Origin: Actinoallomurus soli
GTDB lineage: Bacteria; Actinomycetota; Actinomycetes; Streptosporangiales; Streptosporangiaceae
Length of the DNA: 64,000 nucleotides
NCBI RefSeq assembly: GCF_024055715.1
Contig: NZ_JAMXMV010000018.1
Span: forward strand, 1 to 64,000
Reading direction: 5' to 3'
The notes below the pieces were generated by a model, which was not told the origin of the DNA, searched no databases, and worked only from the letters and a program-made list of their open reading frames with translations. This document shows, piece by piece, positions 1-8,977 of the stretch. Position 1 is the stretch's first letter, and each line of letters begins with the position of its first letter. The translations under genes were made by a program, and so were the position numbers.

Positions 1-72
1 CCGGTAGTTAAGCCCTTCAGCGCCGATGGTACTGCACTGGAGACGGTGTGGGAGAGTAGGACGCCGCCGGAC
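1..72 (+). rRNA. 5S ribosomal RNA, 3' part
   Basis: The first 72 bases match the second half of an actinobacterial 5S rRNA: the segment AAGCCCTTCAGCGCCGATGG, the GGGAGAGTAGGACGCCGCC block and the closing strand that pairs with the missing 5' end. The 5' part lies outside the window, so this is the last gene of an rRNA operon read left to right. The 3' boundary is placed by family resemblance and may be off by one or two bases. Confidence 0.93.
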
Positions 73-86
73 ACTTACATAGATCA

Positions 87-121
87 GGAAAGCCCGCCAG
101 GCTGACGCCGGCGGGCTTTCC
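87..121 (+). terminator. Intrinsic terminator of the rRNA operon
   Basis: A perfect 12-bp stem, GGAAAGCCCGCC (87-98) with GGCGGGCTTTCC (110-121), closes an 11-base loop 15 bases after the 5S rRNA. The run of T inside the descending arm supplies the usual weak tract. Position and perfection make termination of rRNA transcription the natural reading. Confidence 0.85.
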
Positions 122-402
122 TGCGTTTACCGGCCGATTTCAGGCGTCAAAACGACAATTTCTCGTGGTCGACGCTTCGGTCAGCGCCGAGCGATCATCG
201 GCGGTGAAACCGCAGGTGATCTCCCGGTCGGCATTTTCAGGACCTTTCGCGTCCGCGCGTTCGGCGGCCTGCTGCATTCACCCGTTCGGGCCGGTCCGGA
301 ACTGCGAACAACGGGTTCGATACGGTCGGTGCCTGCTAGGTTTGAGCTGCGCCGTTCAGCAGGCGGCGCGTCAGCGGTCATTCGGCCGCCCGGGGAACTG
401 AG

Positions 403-588
403 GTGCGTGTGTCCAACGAGGGCCAGGGCGAGCGCGTCATCGCGGTTCGCGACAGCAAGGATCCTGACGGTCCCAAGCTGTTCTTCAGCGTGAGCGCATG
501 GCGGGACTTCCTCAATCGCATCAAGGCCGGCGAATACGACCTGCCGGAGGACATGCGCGAGGGCCTCGACGAGCGTTTCGCCCGCTGA
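403..588 (+). CDS. Small DUF397-like protein
   Basis: A 61-residue protein whose core, IAVRDSKDPDGPKLFFS followed by W..FL..I..GEYD, matches the C-terminal half of DUF397 proteins. These are abundant in actinomycetes and usually sit next to an XRE-type regulator. Here no regulator adjoins it, and the N-terminal half typical of the family (the W.KSS motif) is absent, so this is a short version or a remnant that may still be expressed. The GTG at 403 gives the longest frame; a second in-frame GTG at 409 is equally possible. No function is known for the isolated form. Confidence 0.7.
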   Translation: MRVSNEGQGERVIAVRDSKDPDGPKLFFSVSAWRDFLNRIKAGEYDLPEDMREGLDERFAR

Positions 589-733
589 CGGGCACACGGC
601 ATCGCTCGGCGGCCGGCCATCGCGCTCCTGACCGCGTACGAGGTCGCGCGCATCGACCCGGCGGCCGGTGCGGTCTCGACCGGCCGTGATCAAAGGACGA
701 CCGCGGCGCCCGCCGCGCGGGCGCCGAACCCTG

Positions 734-922
734 TCAGCTCCCGATCCGCTTGCGGGCCTGCCCGCGCAGCCGCCGCCGCTGGGACGGGTCGAGCATCAGG
801 TAACCGGCGATCGGCGCGGCGATGAGGCCGAGCACGATCAGCAGAGTCACCCACCAGGGCAGCAGCCACCAGGCGATCAGCGCCACGGCCACGCCGCCCA
901 CGACATATCCGGTGCGTCCCAT
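734..922 (-). CDS. Small two-helix membrane protein
   Basis: A 62-residue protein with two hydrophobic segments (about residues 7-23 and 24-43: GGVAVALIAWWLLPWW, then TLLIVLGLIAAPIAGYL) and a basic tail DPSQRRRLRGQARKRIG. It looks like a small integral membrane protein with a cytoplasmic cationic end. No family is recognised with certainty. About 65 bases upstream of its start lies an AAGATATATCGCG element (1001 to 989, minus strand) that recurs in front of the DUF4097/PadR operon at the other end of the window, so the two may share a regulator. Confidence 0.65.
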   Translation of the reverse strand: MGRTGYVVGGVAVALIAWWLLPWWVTLLIVLGLIAAPIAGYLMLDPSQRRRLRGQARKRIGS

Positions 923-988
923 GACAGTCTCCGTTCCGAGGGACTTCGCCTAAGGAACGAGTACCACCGCGATCGGTGTTCCGGGAAG

Positions 989-1001
989 CGCGATATATCT
1001 T
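989..1001 (-). promoter_or_regulatory. Candidate operator AAGATATATCGCG
   Basis: This AT-rich 13-mer stands out in a GC-rich intergenic region upstream of the small membrane protein gene ending at 734. It differs at one base from AAGATGTATCGCG at 63811-63823, which overlaps the -35 region of the DUF4097/PadR operon. A shared PadR-type operator is an inference from this similarity. Confidence 0.4.
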
Positions 1002-1193
1002 GTCCCGGTGGGCGGCCCACGTGCTCCGAGGGCGCGCCCCGGCGTACGCGGCCGCGCGTGATCGACCACCGGTCATCGAGAGCAGCCGACCTTCATCGTT
1101 CCGATGGCGACGCCGACGCGACCGACCCGCCCCCGTGACCCCGGAACGCCGTGAGAAGCCCTCTCGCGGCTTCGTACGCCCGAGGACGCGGCT

Positions 1194-1997
1194 CTAGACC
1201 CGGAGGGTGAGCGGCCCGCCGCCCAGCTGCTCGAGGAGCTGGGCGTGGAGCAGGCCGTTGCTGCAGACGACGCTGCCGCCGTCGGGGCTGGGCACGCCGG
1301 ACAGGTCGGTGAAGATCCCGCCCGCCTCCTCGACGATGATCTGCAGGGCCGCGACGTCCCACAGGGAGACCTCGGGCTCGGCCGAGGCGTCGACCGTGCC
1401 CTCGGCGACCATGACGTGCGACCAGAAGTCGCCGTACGCCCGAGTGCGCCACACCTTGCGGCCCAGGTCGAGGAACTTGTCGAGACGGCCCTGCTCCTCC
1501 CAGCCCGTCAGGCTCGAGTAGGAGAAGGAGGCGTCCGCGAGCTCCGTGACGCCCGAGACCCGGCAGCGCGTGGCCTTGGCGAGGCTGCGGCCGGTCCAGG
1601 CGCCGCCGCCCCGCGCGGCCCACCAGCGGCGGTTCAGCGCCGGGGCGGACACGAGCCCCACGACGACCTCATCGCCCTCCATGAGGGCGATGAGCGTGGC
1701 CCAGACGGGAACGCCGCGAACGTAGTTCTTCGTCGCGTCGATCGGGTCGATGACCCAGCAGCGGGGACCGTAGCCGGTACGGCCGTACTCCTCGCCGTGG
1801 ATGGCGTCGCGCGGCCGGGCCCGCTTGAGCGTGTTGCGCAACGACTCCTCGACGAGCCGGTCGGCGTCGCTCACCGGGGTGAGGTCGGGTTTCGTCTCGA
1901 CGCGCAGGTCGAGGGCCCGGAACCGGCGCGTGGACACATCGTCGGCCGCGTCCGCCATGACGTGTGCCAGCCGCAGGTCATCCGAATAGTCCGCCAC
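1194..1997 (-). CDS. hisN: Histidinol-phosphatase HisN (inositol monophosphatase family)
   Basis: A 267-residue Mg-dependent phosphatase of the inositol monophosphatase fold, most like the actinobacterial histidinol-phosphatase that dephosphorylates L-histidinol phosphate in histidine synthesis. The metal site is visible as GEEYG (Glu69-Glu70) and the WVIDPIDATKNY motif (Asp84, Asp87), with the late Asp in SLWDVAA. The family motif normally reads DPIDGTKNF; the Gly-to-Ala change is conservative. The GTG start at 1997 gives ADYSDDLRLAH, the usual N-terminus of the family; GTG at 2036 is an in-frame alternative that would overlap the divergent gene less cleanly. Other phosphatase substrates cannot be excluded. 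Confidence 0.88.
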   Translation of the reverse strand: MADYSDDLRLAHVMADAADDVSTRRFRALDLRVETKPDLTPVSDADRLVEESLRNTLKRARPRDAIHGEEYGRTGYGPRCWVIDPIDATKNYVRGVPVWATLIALMEGDEVVVGLVSAPALNRRWWAARGGGAWTGRSLAKATRCRVSGVTELADASFSYSSLTGWEEQGRLDKFLDLGRKVWRTRAYGDFWSHVMVAEGTVDASAEPEVSLWDVAALQIIVEEAGGIFTDLSGVPSPDGGSVVCSNGLLHAQLLEQLGGGPLTLRV

Positions 1998-2079
1998 GAA
2001 GGGCAACCGTATCGCGACAGAGCCCGTGGCAGACACACTGGACGGCGTGAACACCTCAATATCTTCCGAATCCCGGCCG

Positions 2080-2763
2080 ATGCCCGAACCACCGACGCCG
2101 GCGCTGCTTTTCGATCTCGACGGCACGTTGATCGACAGTGTGTACCAGCATGTGATCGCCTGGCGTAACGCGCTGACCGTCGTGGGAATCGACCTGTCGG
2201 TGTGGCGGATCCACCGGCGCATCGGCATGAGCGGTGGTCTGTTCGTGTCGGCGCTGCTGCGCGAGACGGGGGTGTCGCTGACTCCGGCGGAGATCGAGGA
2301 GCTGCAGAGCCTGCATGCGCGGGCCTACCTCGAACAGGTCGATTCCGTACGGGCGCTGCCCGGCGCGGCCGACCTCCTCGGCTTCCTCACCGAGCGGGGC
2401 GTGCCGTGGGCCATCGCCACGAGCGGCCGGATGAAGACGGCGCATTCGGCGCTGGCGATGCTGGGGCTGCCGGAGGACACCCCGATGATCACCCGGGACA
2501 TGGTGCGGTTCGCCAAGCCGGATCCGGACCTGTTCCTCGCCGCGGCGGCCCTGGTCGGGGTCGAACCGCGGCATGCGATGGTCGTCGGCGACAGCGTGTG
2601 GGACCTCCTCGCCGCCCGCCGCGCCGGAGCGCTCGGAATCGGCCTGCAGTCCGGTGGCTACGGCCGCGAGGAGCTCGAGCGGACGGGCGCCTTCCGCGTG
2701 TACACCGACCCCGCCGACATGCTGACGCGGATCGACGAGCTCGGCCTACGTCAGACGACCTGA
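2080..2763 (+). CDS. HAD-superfamily hydrolase, phosphoglucomutase-like
   Basis: A 227-residue haloacid dehalogenase-fold phosphatase. Motif I is FDLDGTLID (nucleophile Asp12, acid Asp14), motif II the TSGR segment, motif III a Lys before PDPDLFL, and motif IV GDSVWDLLAA. The helical cap between motifs I and II is of the beta-phosphoglucomutase/phosphoglycolate phosphatase type. The ATG at 2080 gives a start just before the first strand; an upstream GTG at 2026 would add an uncharged tail. It diverges from hisN with about 80 bases between starts. The substrate cannot be read from sequence. Confidence 0.87.
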   Translation: MPEPPTPALLFDLDGTLIDSVYQHVIAWRNALTVVGIDLSVWRIHRRIGMSGGLFVSALLRETGVSLTPAEIEELQSLHARAYLEQVDSVRALPGAADLLGFLTERGVPWAIATSGRMKTAHSALAMLGLPEDTPMITRDMVRFAKPDPDLFLAAAALVGVEPRHAMVVGDSVWDLLAARRAGALGIGLQSGGYGREELERTGAFRVYTDPADMLTRIDELGLRQTT

Positions 2764-2845
2764 CGGATGGGGGCCGGCCGAGGCTTGTCCGCCGGCGGGG
2801 ACGCCAGGGGAGCGCCGGGCCCGGACACGCGCGGGCCGGGCCCGG

Positions 2846-3690
2846 TCATCCGATCGGCGCCTCGGTGCTCCAGGAGGCCAGGAGGCGCAGGTTCGCCTCC
2901 GACGGGGAGCCCGCCTCCACGGTGTAGGTGACGAGGATCCGATCCGGGTCATCGGGCAGCCGGAACGACTCGTAGTCCAGGGTCAGCTCGCCGACCAGCG
3001 GGTGGTGCAGGACCTTACGACCGTTGCTCTTGTCCTTGACGTCGTGGTCCGCCCGCCATCGGCGGAAGTCCTCGCTCTTGACGGACAGCTCCCCGATGAG
3101 CGCCGCGAGCTCCGGGTCGTCTGGGTGCTCCCCGGCCTTCAGCCGCAGGTAGGCGACGGTCTCGCGCGCCTTGGCCGTCCAGTCGTCGAAGACCGCCTTG
3201 ACGTCCTCGTTGAAGAAGATCAACCGGGCTCAGTTCCGCTGCGGCGGCGCGAGCGCGCCGAAGTCGGCGAACAGCGCCGCCGCGAGACGGCTCCAGGCGA
3301 GGATGTCGCCGCGCCGCCCGATGACGTACGCCGGGACGTCCGGGGCCATCTCCAGCAGCCGCAGCAGCCCGGGCCGTACACGCTCCGCCCGGGGCGGCCG
3401 GCGCCGGGACCGCGTGGGCTTGGCCAGGTTGCGGAGGTGCGCCCGCTGGGTCTCGTCCAGCCGGAGGGCGCGAGCCACGGCCTCCAGGATCTCCTCGGAG
3501 ACGTTGACCGCCCGGCCCTGTTCGAGGCGCACGTAGTAGTCAACGCTCACCCCGGCTGCTGCGCCAGCTCCTCCCGGCGCAGCCCTGGAACGCGCCGGCG
3601 GCCGCCGTACGGGCGCAGGCCCACGTCCTCGGGCTGCAGCCGCGCCCGCCGGGTCCGCAGGAACTCCGTCAGCTCGGCCTTCTTGTCCAT
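2846..3690 (-). pseudogene. Broken MmyB-type XRE regulator
   Basis: Read from ATG 3690 the frame encodes MDKKAELTEFLRTRRARLQP and then RVPGLRREELAQQPG, the start of an XRE helix-turn-helix domain, and stops at TGA 3549-3547. One base earlier in frame the expected continuation GVSVDYYVRLEQGRAVNVSE appears and runs through the MmyB-like ligand-binding domain to PPQRN. There an in-frame TGA (3232-3230) interrupts RN-x-ARLIFFNED, after which the same frame continues to the natural end at 2846. So one single-base deletion and one nonsense change both break the gene. Intact relatives are about 280 residues long and regulate a neighbouring oxidoreductase; none is present here. Confidence 0.85.
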
Positions 3691-3780
3691 GCCGCCCTGT
3701 ATCCGGGAGACCGTGGCGTTTCAGGGTGGCCCTGCCGGGCCCGGGCACGGTGGACCTCGGCCCGGCGTGCCCTGGGCACC

Positions 3781-3887
3781 CCGCTCGCTCGTCGGCTCGC
3801 CGCAGTGCTCACCGCCGCGCTCGCCTCCTCACTCGCTCCGCGACCGGCTCGTCCCTCACCGGCCGCTCCGCTCGCTCGTCGGCTCGC
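3781..3887. repeat. 20-bp direct repeat pair downstream of rsgA
   Basis: The sequence CCGCTCGCTCGTCGGCTCGC occurs identically at 3781-3800 and 3868-3887, 87 bases apart, in the 206-base region between the broken regulator and the end of rsgA. The interval is rich in CTCGC steps and has no open gene. It may mark a deletion-prone or duplicated spacer. Confidence 0.55.
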
Positions 3888-3896
3888 TGGGCGGGG

Positions 3897-4922
3897 TCAG
3901 TCGGTGTCGTCGCCCTCGCGGGCGGCCAGCAGGCGGCGCAGTGAGTCGAGGCGGGCCGCGTCGGCGTGGCCCGCGGCGACCCACGCGTCAAGGGCGCAGT
4001 CGGCCTGCAGGTGCGTGCAGTGCGGCGGGCACGCCGCGGCGCCCTCGACCAGGTCGGGGAAGGCACCCAGGATGTCGTCCGGTGTGACGTGGGCCAGGCC
4101 GAAGCTGCGCACGCCCGGGGTGTCGATGATCCAGCCCTCCGCGGAGGGCAGCTGCAGCGCGACCGCCGAGGACGACGTGTGCCGGCCGCGCCCGGTCACC
4201 GGGTTCACCTCGCTCACGGCGCGCTCGGCGTCGGGGACCAGGGCGTTCACCAAGGTCGACTTCCCGACGCCCGAGTGCCCGACGAGCACGCTCAGCCGCC
4301 CGGCCAGGCGCTCGTCCAGGTGGTCGACCGGCTCGTCCTTGCGCGTCACGACGTACGGGATGCCGAGCGGCGCGTACGTCTCCAGCAGCGGATCCGAGGG
4401 CGCGAGGTCGGCCTTGGTCAGGCACAGCAGCGGCTCCAGGCCCGCGTCGTACGCGGCGACCAGGCACCGGTCGATCATCCCCGGGCGGGGCGGCGGGTCG
4501 GCGAGCGCGGTGACGATCACGAGCTGGTCGGCGTTGGCGACGATCACGCGCTCGATCGGGTCCGTGTCGTCGGCGGTCCGGCGGAGCGTCGACGTGCGGG
4601 GCTCGATGCGGACCACCCGCGCGAGAGTGTCCGCCCGGCCGGACACGTCGCCGACCAAGCGCACGCGGTCGCCGACGACGACGCTCTTGCGGCCCAGCTC
4701 GCGGGCGCGCATCGCGATGACCGTACGGGGGCGGTCGCCCTTGCGGCCGGTGCCGTCGCCGTCACCGTCGATGAGACAGGTGTAGCGGCCGCGGTCCACC
4801 GCGGTCACGAACCCGCCGACGGAGTCCTCATGGGCCGGCCGCCGTCGGGTACGCGGCCGGGAGCCGCGTCCCGGCCGCACCCGAACGTCGTCCTCGTCGA
4901 GCCTCCCCCAGTCGCGCGCCAT
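3897..4922 (-). CDS. rsgA: Ribosome small-subunit-dependent GTPase RsgA
   Basis: A 341-residue circularly permuted GTPase that assists late 30S subunit maturation. The N-terminal OB-fold (about residues 35-110) binds 16S rRNA. The permuted G domain shows G4 LTKAD, then G1 GHSGVGKST and G3 DTPG. The C-terminal zinc knuckle is CPPHCTHLQADC. The first 30 residues are Arg-rich, as in other actinobacterial forms. It follows aroA with only three bases between stop and start, so the two form an operon; the same pair is adjacent in mycobacteria. Confidence 0.95.
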   Translation of the reverse strand: MARDWGRLDEDDVRVRPGRGSRPRTRRRPAHEDSVGGFVTAVDRGRYTCLIDGDGDGTGRKGDRPRTVIAMRARELGRKSVVVGDRVRLVGDVSGRADTLARVVRIEPRTSTLRRTADDTDPIERVIVANADQLVIVTALADPPPRPGMIDRCLVAAYDAGLEPLLCLTKADLAPSDPLLETYAPLGIPYVVTRKDEPVDHLDERLAGRLSVLVGHSGVGKSTLVNALVPDAERAVSEVNPVTGRGRHTSSSAVALQLPSAEGWIIDTPGVRSFGLAHVTPDDILGAFPDLVEGAAACPPHCTHLQADCALDAWVAAGHADAARLDSLRRLLAAREGDDTD

Positions 4923-4925
4923 CGG

Positions 4926-6182
4926 TTACCGGAGCATCTCCGTCCAGAGCTCGCCGAACTCGGGGAGCGTCTTGCCGACGGTCGGGAGGTTCTCCACCTC
5001 CACGTCGGGCACGGCCAGGCCGAGGACCGCCCCGGCCATCACCATCCGGTGGTCGTCGTACGTGTGGAAGACGCCGCCGCGCAGCGGCTTCGGCCGGATC
5101 TCCAGGCCGTCGGGCAGCTCGCGGACGTCGCCGCCCAGACCGTTGATCTCCGTGGTGAGCGCGGCGAGGCGGTCGGTCTCGTGGCCGCGCATGTGGGCGA
5201 TGCCGCGCAGCCGCGTGGGGCCGTCGGCCAGGGCGGCGAGGGCCGCGATCACGCAGGTGAGCTCGCTGACATCGCCGAGGTCGACGTCGATGCCGTGGAT
5301 CCGGCCGCTGCCGCGCACGGTCAGGTCGCCCGCTTCGTACGTCGCCGAGCCGCCCATGTCGGCCAGCAGCTGACGCAGTGCGTCACCGGGCTGGGTGGTC
5401 TCGGCCGGCCAGCCGCGGACCGTCACCCGGCCGCCGGTCACCAGGGCGGCGGCGAGGAACGGTGCGGCGTTCGACAGGTCCGGCTCGATGTCGGCCTCCC
5501 CGCCGCGCAGGCCGCCCGGGTGGACCCGCCAGACGTCCGGGGCGCTCTCGACGGAGACACCGACGTCGGTCAGCATCCGCATGGTCATCGCCAGGTGCGC
5601 GGCCGACGGCACCGGCGGCCCTTCGTGGCGGACCTCGATCCCCTTGGCGTAGCGCGGGGCGGCCAGCAGCAGGCCGGAGACGAACTGCGACGAGCCCGAC
5701 GCGTCGATCGTGACCGAACCGCCGGGCACCGCGCCGGTGCCGCGTACGGCGAAGGGGAGCGCGTCCCCCTCCACCTCCACGCCGAGCGCGCGCAGGGCGG
5801 CCAGGATGGGGCCCATCGGCCGCTTGCGGGCGTGCGGATCGCCGTCGAAGGACACCGTGCCGCTCGCCAGCGCCGCGACCGGAGGAACGAACCGCATCAC
5901 CGTGCCGGCGAGCCCGACGTCGAGGGTCGCCGGGCCGCGCAACTCGCCCGGGGTGACGCGCCAGGCGCCCTCCTCCGCCTCGTCGACGGCCATGCCCAGC
6001 GATCGCAGGGCGCCCGCCATGAGGAGCGTGTCGCGGCTGCGCAGGGGCCGCCGGATCAGCGAGGGCTCGTCGGCCAGCGCCGCGAGGACCAGCGCGCGGT
6101 TGGTCATCGACTTGGACCCCGGCAGCGCGACGACGGCGTCGACCGGCCCGTCGGCGGCAGGTGCGGACCACAGAGGATGCAT
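4926..6182 (-). CDS. aroA: 3-phosphoshikimate 1-carboxyvinyltransferase (EPSP synthase)
   Basis: A 418-residue enzyme that transfers enolpyruvate from PEP to shikimate 3-phosphate in aromatic amino acid synthesis. The N-terminal signature [17 protein letters not shown] holds the phosphate-binding Lys and Ser, and the second domain ends with the [14 protein letters not shown] motif. Length is normal for class I actinobacterial enzymes. It is the first gene of a two-gene operon with rsgA. The ATG at 6182 directly precedes HPLWSAP, the usual start. Confidence 0.96.
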   Translation of the reverse strand: MHPLWSAPAADGPVDAVVALPGSKSMTNRALVLAALADEPSLIRRPLRSRDTLLMAGALRSLGMAVDEAEEGAWRVTPGELRGPATLDVGLAGTVMRFVPPVAALASGTVSFDGDPHARKRPMGPILAALRALGVEVEGDALPFAVRGTGAVPGGSVTIDASGSSQFVSGLLLAAPRYAKGIEVRHEGPPVPSAAHLAMTMRMLTDVGVSVESAPDVWRVHPGGLRGGEADIEPDLSNAAPFLAAALVTGGRVTVRGWPAETTQPGDALRQLLADMGGSATYEAGDLTVRGSGRIHGIDVDLGDVSELTCVIAALAALADGPTRLRGIAHMRGHETDRLAALTTEINGLGGDVRELPDGLEIRPKPLRGGVFHTYDDHRMVMAGAVLGLAVPDVEVENLPTVGKTLPEFGELWTEMLR

Positions 6183-6435
6183 GACTGAAGGGTACCGGTC
6201 GCGGCCGTGGCGAACGGCGCGTAAAGCACCGGTTCCAAGACCGCCGCGAGAGGGGAATGCGCCGGTAGATCTCGCGGCGGCGGCCCTGACCGGTCGCTAC
6301 GTTGACGGCAGCCGACCGACACGCGGACCGGCGGCCGGGCCGACACCGGGGACGGCGGACGAATCGGCACGCGGACCGGCGGCCGGATCGAGGCCGGGGA
6401 CGGCGGCCGGAACGAGATGACAGCAGGGGAGGATC

Positions 6436-7161
6436 GTGGACGCATCGCCACGGTCACGCCGGGCGCGGCGTGCGCCGGCCGGCACGGACACGCCCGTGGC
6501 CGGACGGCGATCGGCGCCGCTCCCCCCGGGACCGTACGAACTGCGCCTCGCCGACCTGCGGACCCGCTGGCCGGGCGGGGAGGTCATCGGCTTCGGCGAC
6601 GCGGATCTACTGCTGCCTCAGGGACGCCGGGTCGCGCTGCTGGGCCGCAGCCGTGTGGGCGCCTCGGCGCTGGCGGCCGTACTGCTGGGGTTCCTGGACT
6701 ACCAGGGCGTCGCCACTCTGAACGACGTGCAGCTTCGCGATCTCGCCGACGAGGACGTCCGGGGGGTCATCGGGCTGTGCGCGCACGACGCCCACCTCTT
6801 CGACACGACGATCGCCGAGAACGTCCGGGTCGCCCGGCCGGACGCCACGGACGAGGACGTCGCCCGCGCGCTGCGCGAGGCGGGGGTCGACCTGTCGCCC
6901 GACACCCGTGTGGACGATCAGAGCGTGGTGGTCGGCGCCGGACGCCGGCGCATCGCCCTGGCCCGCGCCCTCCTGGCCGACCTGCCGATCCTCATCCTCG
7001 ACGAGCCGGACACCGGCTCCGAGGATCCCGGCGCGGACGCCGCGCTGGCCGGGCTGATCGCCGCGGCCGAGGGCCGTACGCTGCTGCTGATCATGCATCG
7101 TACGGTCCTGCCGGGGGCCGCGCCGATCCTCCGCCACGTCGACGAGGTCCTGGAGATCTGA
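6436..7161 (+). CDS. Stand-alone ABC ATPase-like protein with degenerate Walker A
   Basis: A 241-residue protein resembling the nucleotide-binding domain of CydC/lipid-exporter type ABC proteins, without a membrane domain. The Walker B region LPILILDEPDTG (about residue 185-195) and a Q-loop/D-box region HLFDTTIAENVRVARPDAT are good. Walker A, however, reads GRSRVGAS (70-77): the invariant Lys is Ala76 and the central Gly is Arg73. The signature LSGGQ is replaced by VGAGRR. It is therefore unlikely to hydrolyse ATP normally. GTG at 6436 is preceded by AGGGGAGG. No partner permease is adjacent. It might be a remnant of a fused exporter or a structural or regulatory subunit. Confidence 0.8.
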   Translation: MDASPRSRRARRAPAGTDTPVAGRRSAPLPPGPYELRLADLRTRWPGGEVIGFGDADLLLPQGRRVALLGRSRVGASALAAVLLGFLDYQGVATLNDVQLRDLADEDVRGVIGLCAHDAHLFDTTIAENVRVARPDATDEDVARALREAGVDLSPDTRVDDQSVVVGAGRRRIALARALLADLPILILDEPDTGSEDPGADAALAGLIAAAEGRTLLLIMHRTVLPGAAPILRHVDEVLEI

Positions 7162-7209
7162 CCGTTCGCGAGCGCGACGTCGCGGCGGGCGGCCCCGGCG
7201 CGACCGATG

Positions 7210-7779
7210 TCAGTGTCCGACCTTCGCGGCCTTCTTACGGGTGCTCGACACGCGCTTGGCGGCCTTGCGCCGTGCGCGCTCGGCCTTGCGGCTCGCCTCC
7301 GACCGGGCGAGCGCCGCCTGCAGCTTCGCCTCGTGCGCGCCCGCGCGGGCCGCCTTCACCGGGCGGTACTTGCTCGGCGCCGTCGCGGCGACGAGCAGCG
7401 CCCCGAACAGCCCGGCGGTCTTGAAGAACTGGGACCGCTCCGCGGCGCGGCGCTCCGGGTCGTCCTCGGCCCAGAACCGGTGCTCGGCCAGGAGACTCGG
7501 GACGAGCTGGCCGGCGAGCACGAGCGTCGACAGCCGCTGGAACCGGCCCAGGGCCAGCAGCGCGCCGGTGCCGAGGGACAGCGCCCCCTGCAGCCGTACG
7601 AGCGACTCGGGATCCTTGGTGGGGAGCCAGGACACACGGTCGGCGAGGGGTTTGATCACGGGGGCGATCTTCTCGGCACGGGTGCCGGGATCGCGCAGCG
7701 TCTCGATGCCCGTCACGACGAACGGCGCCGCCATGAGGGGACGAGCGAGAGTCCTGATGGGTTGCATGACTCCCGTCAT
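7210..7779 (-). CDS. DoxX-family membrane protein
   Basis: A membrane protein of about 190 residues. The body (RPLMAAPFVVTGIETLRDPG, then LQGALSLGTGALLALGRF and STLVLAGQLVPSLLAEHRFW) matches the DoxX family of four-helix membrane proteins linked in mycobacteria to a membrane oxidoreductase complex with SodA and SseA. The C-terminal 45 residues are a basic coiled extension (AKLQAALARSEASRKAERAR). I chose ATG 7779; in-frame starts also exist at 7800 and 7767 (MQPIRTLARP), and the ribosome site does not decide. Confidence 0.85.
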   Translation of the reverse strand: MTGVMQPIRTLARPLMAAPFVVTGIETLRDPGTRAEKIAPVIKPLADRVSWLPTKDPESLVRLQGALSLGTGALLALGRFQRLSTLVLAGQLVPSLLAEHRFWAEDDPERRAAERSQFFKTAGLFGALLVAATAPSKYRPVKAARAGAHEAKLQAALARSEASRKAERARRKAAKRVSSTRKKAAKVGH

Positions 7780-7874
7780 GCCCACCGTACGCGCGAACAA
7801 GCCCCCCTCTTTGGCAAGCTTGGCGGGTCCGGCGCGCGATGCGCCGTACGGACGGGAAGGGGATGCGCGGAGCC

Positions 7875-8597
7875 ATGTGCGGGCGGTATTCCACGACGCG
7901 TGGGCGCGACGAGATCATCGACGCCTTCGACGTCGAGCGCGACACGACCGACGCGCTCGAACCCGACTACAACGTAGCGCCGACCAAGCCGGTGCCGATG
8001 ATCATGACGCGGGACGTCCGCGAGCTCCACGTGGCGCGCTGGGGGCTGGTGCCGTTCTGGGCCAAGGATCCGGCGATCGGCTCCCGGATGATCAACGCGC
8101 GGGTCGAGACGGTGCACGAGAAGCCCGCCTTCCGGCGCGCCTTCGCCCGGCGGCGCTGTCTGCTGCCCGCCGACGGCTACTACGAGTGGTACACGCGTGA
8201 GGAGGGCGGCAAGCAGCCGTTCTTCATCCGGCCCTCCGACGGAGGCATGCTCGCGATGGCCGGCCTGTACGAGATCTGGCGTCCCTCCGAAGAAGCGCCG
8301 GAGGAGGAGTGGCTGTTGACCTGCACGGTCATCACCACGGAGGCGAGCGACGACGTGGGCCGCATCCACGAGCGGATGCCGATGCTGGTCGAGCCCGAGC
8401 GGTTCGGCGCGTGGCTCGATCCGGAGCTGACCGCCCCGGAAGAGGTCCGTTCCCTGCTGGTGCCCGCCGCCGCGGGCCGGCTGGAGGCCTATCCCGTTTC
8501 CACGGCAGTGAACAAAGTCCGAAATAACGGGCCTGAACTGGTCAAACCGCTGTCCGATATGGGTATCTCTTCCGGCGAGAGCCCCACGCTGTTCTGA
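7875..8597 (+). CDS. SOS response-associated peptidase (SRAP/HMCES, YedK family)
   Basis: A 240-residue protein that forms a thiazolidine crosslink to abasic sites in single-stranded DNA and later releases itself. The catalytic Cys must be residue 2, and ATG at 7875 gives exactly Met-Cys-Gly-Arg-Tyr, so the upstream ATG/GTG starts are rejected. Other family marks are YNVAPTK, the MINARVETVHEKPAFRRAF block and the late His/Glu region RIHERMPMLVEPE. In mycobacteria the homologue also lies close to aroA. Confidence 0.95.
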   Translation: MCGRYSTTRGRDEIIDAFDVERDTTDALEPDYNVAPTKPVPMIMTRDVRELHVARWGLVPFWAKDPAIGSRMINARVETVHEKPAFRRAFARRRCLLPADGYYEWYTREEGGKQPFFIRPSDGGMLAMAGLYEIWRPSEEAPEEEWLLTCTVITTEASDDVGRIHERMPMLVEPERFGAWLDPELTAPEEVRSLLVPAAAGRLEAYPVSTAVNKVRNNGPELVKPLSDMGISSGESPTLF

Positions 8598-8618
8598 CCG
8601 CCTCGCCGGGAGGTACGC

Positions 8619-8951
8619 ATGGTCGTGGACACGGCGCAGAGGCGCCTGGAGGACATGCTCGCCGATCTTGATCAGGCGATCGCCGTCCTGCGGAGCGAAC
8701 ATCCGGAGGCCGACCAGCACACCGCCGACGCCGGCGCGAGCCTGTCGGCCACCGACCGGGCGGAGGCCGCGCTGGACGCCATGCGCCGCGAGCGCGCCGA
8801 GGTGCTGGCCGCTCTCGCCCGGGCCCGTGCGGGCACCTACGGCAAGTGCGTCGACTGCGGCCAGCCGGTCCCGGAGGGCCGGCTGGAGGCACGGCCCGCC
8901 GCCGCCCGCTGCGTGACGTGCCAGGCCAAGCACGACCGCTTCCGGCGCTGA
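8619..8951 (+). CDS. DksA/TraR-type zinc-finger protein
   Basis: A 110-residue protein with a helical coiled-coil N-terminus (about residues 1-70) and a C4 zinc finger formed by Cys77, Cys80, Cys98 and Cys101 (YGKCVDCGQP and RCVTCQAK). The form and length fit actinobacterial DksA/TraR proteins that bind RNA polymerase near the secondary channel. The coiled-coil tip acidic residues of true DksA are not clearly conserved, so a ppGpp-linked role is only possible. It follows the SRAP gene by 21 bases and may be cotranscribed. Confidence 0.88.
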   Translation: MVVDTAQRRLEDMLADLDQAIAVLRSEHPEADQHTADAGASLSATDRAEAALDAMRRERAEVLAALARARAGTYGKCVDCGQPVPEGRLEARPAAARCVTCQAKHDRFRR

Positions 8952-8977
8952 CCGGCCCCGGGAGCTCCCGGGGCCGG
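8952..8977. terminator. 26-bp perfect palindrome after the zinc-finger gene
   Basis: Bases 8952-8977 form a perfect inverted repeat, CCGGCCCCGGGAG followed directly by CTCCCGGGGCCGG, starting at the stop codon of the zinc-finger gene. Two related GGGAGCTC-containing segments follow near 9025 and 9060. As RNA this gives a very stable hairpin, so a terminator for the SRAP/zinc-finger unit and the convergent methyltransferase is the simplest reading. Confidence 0.55.
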
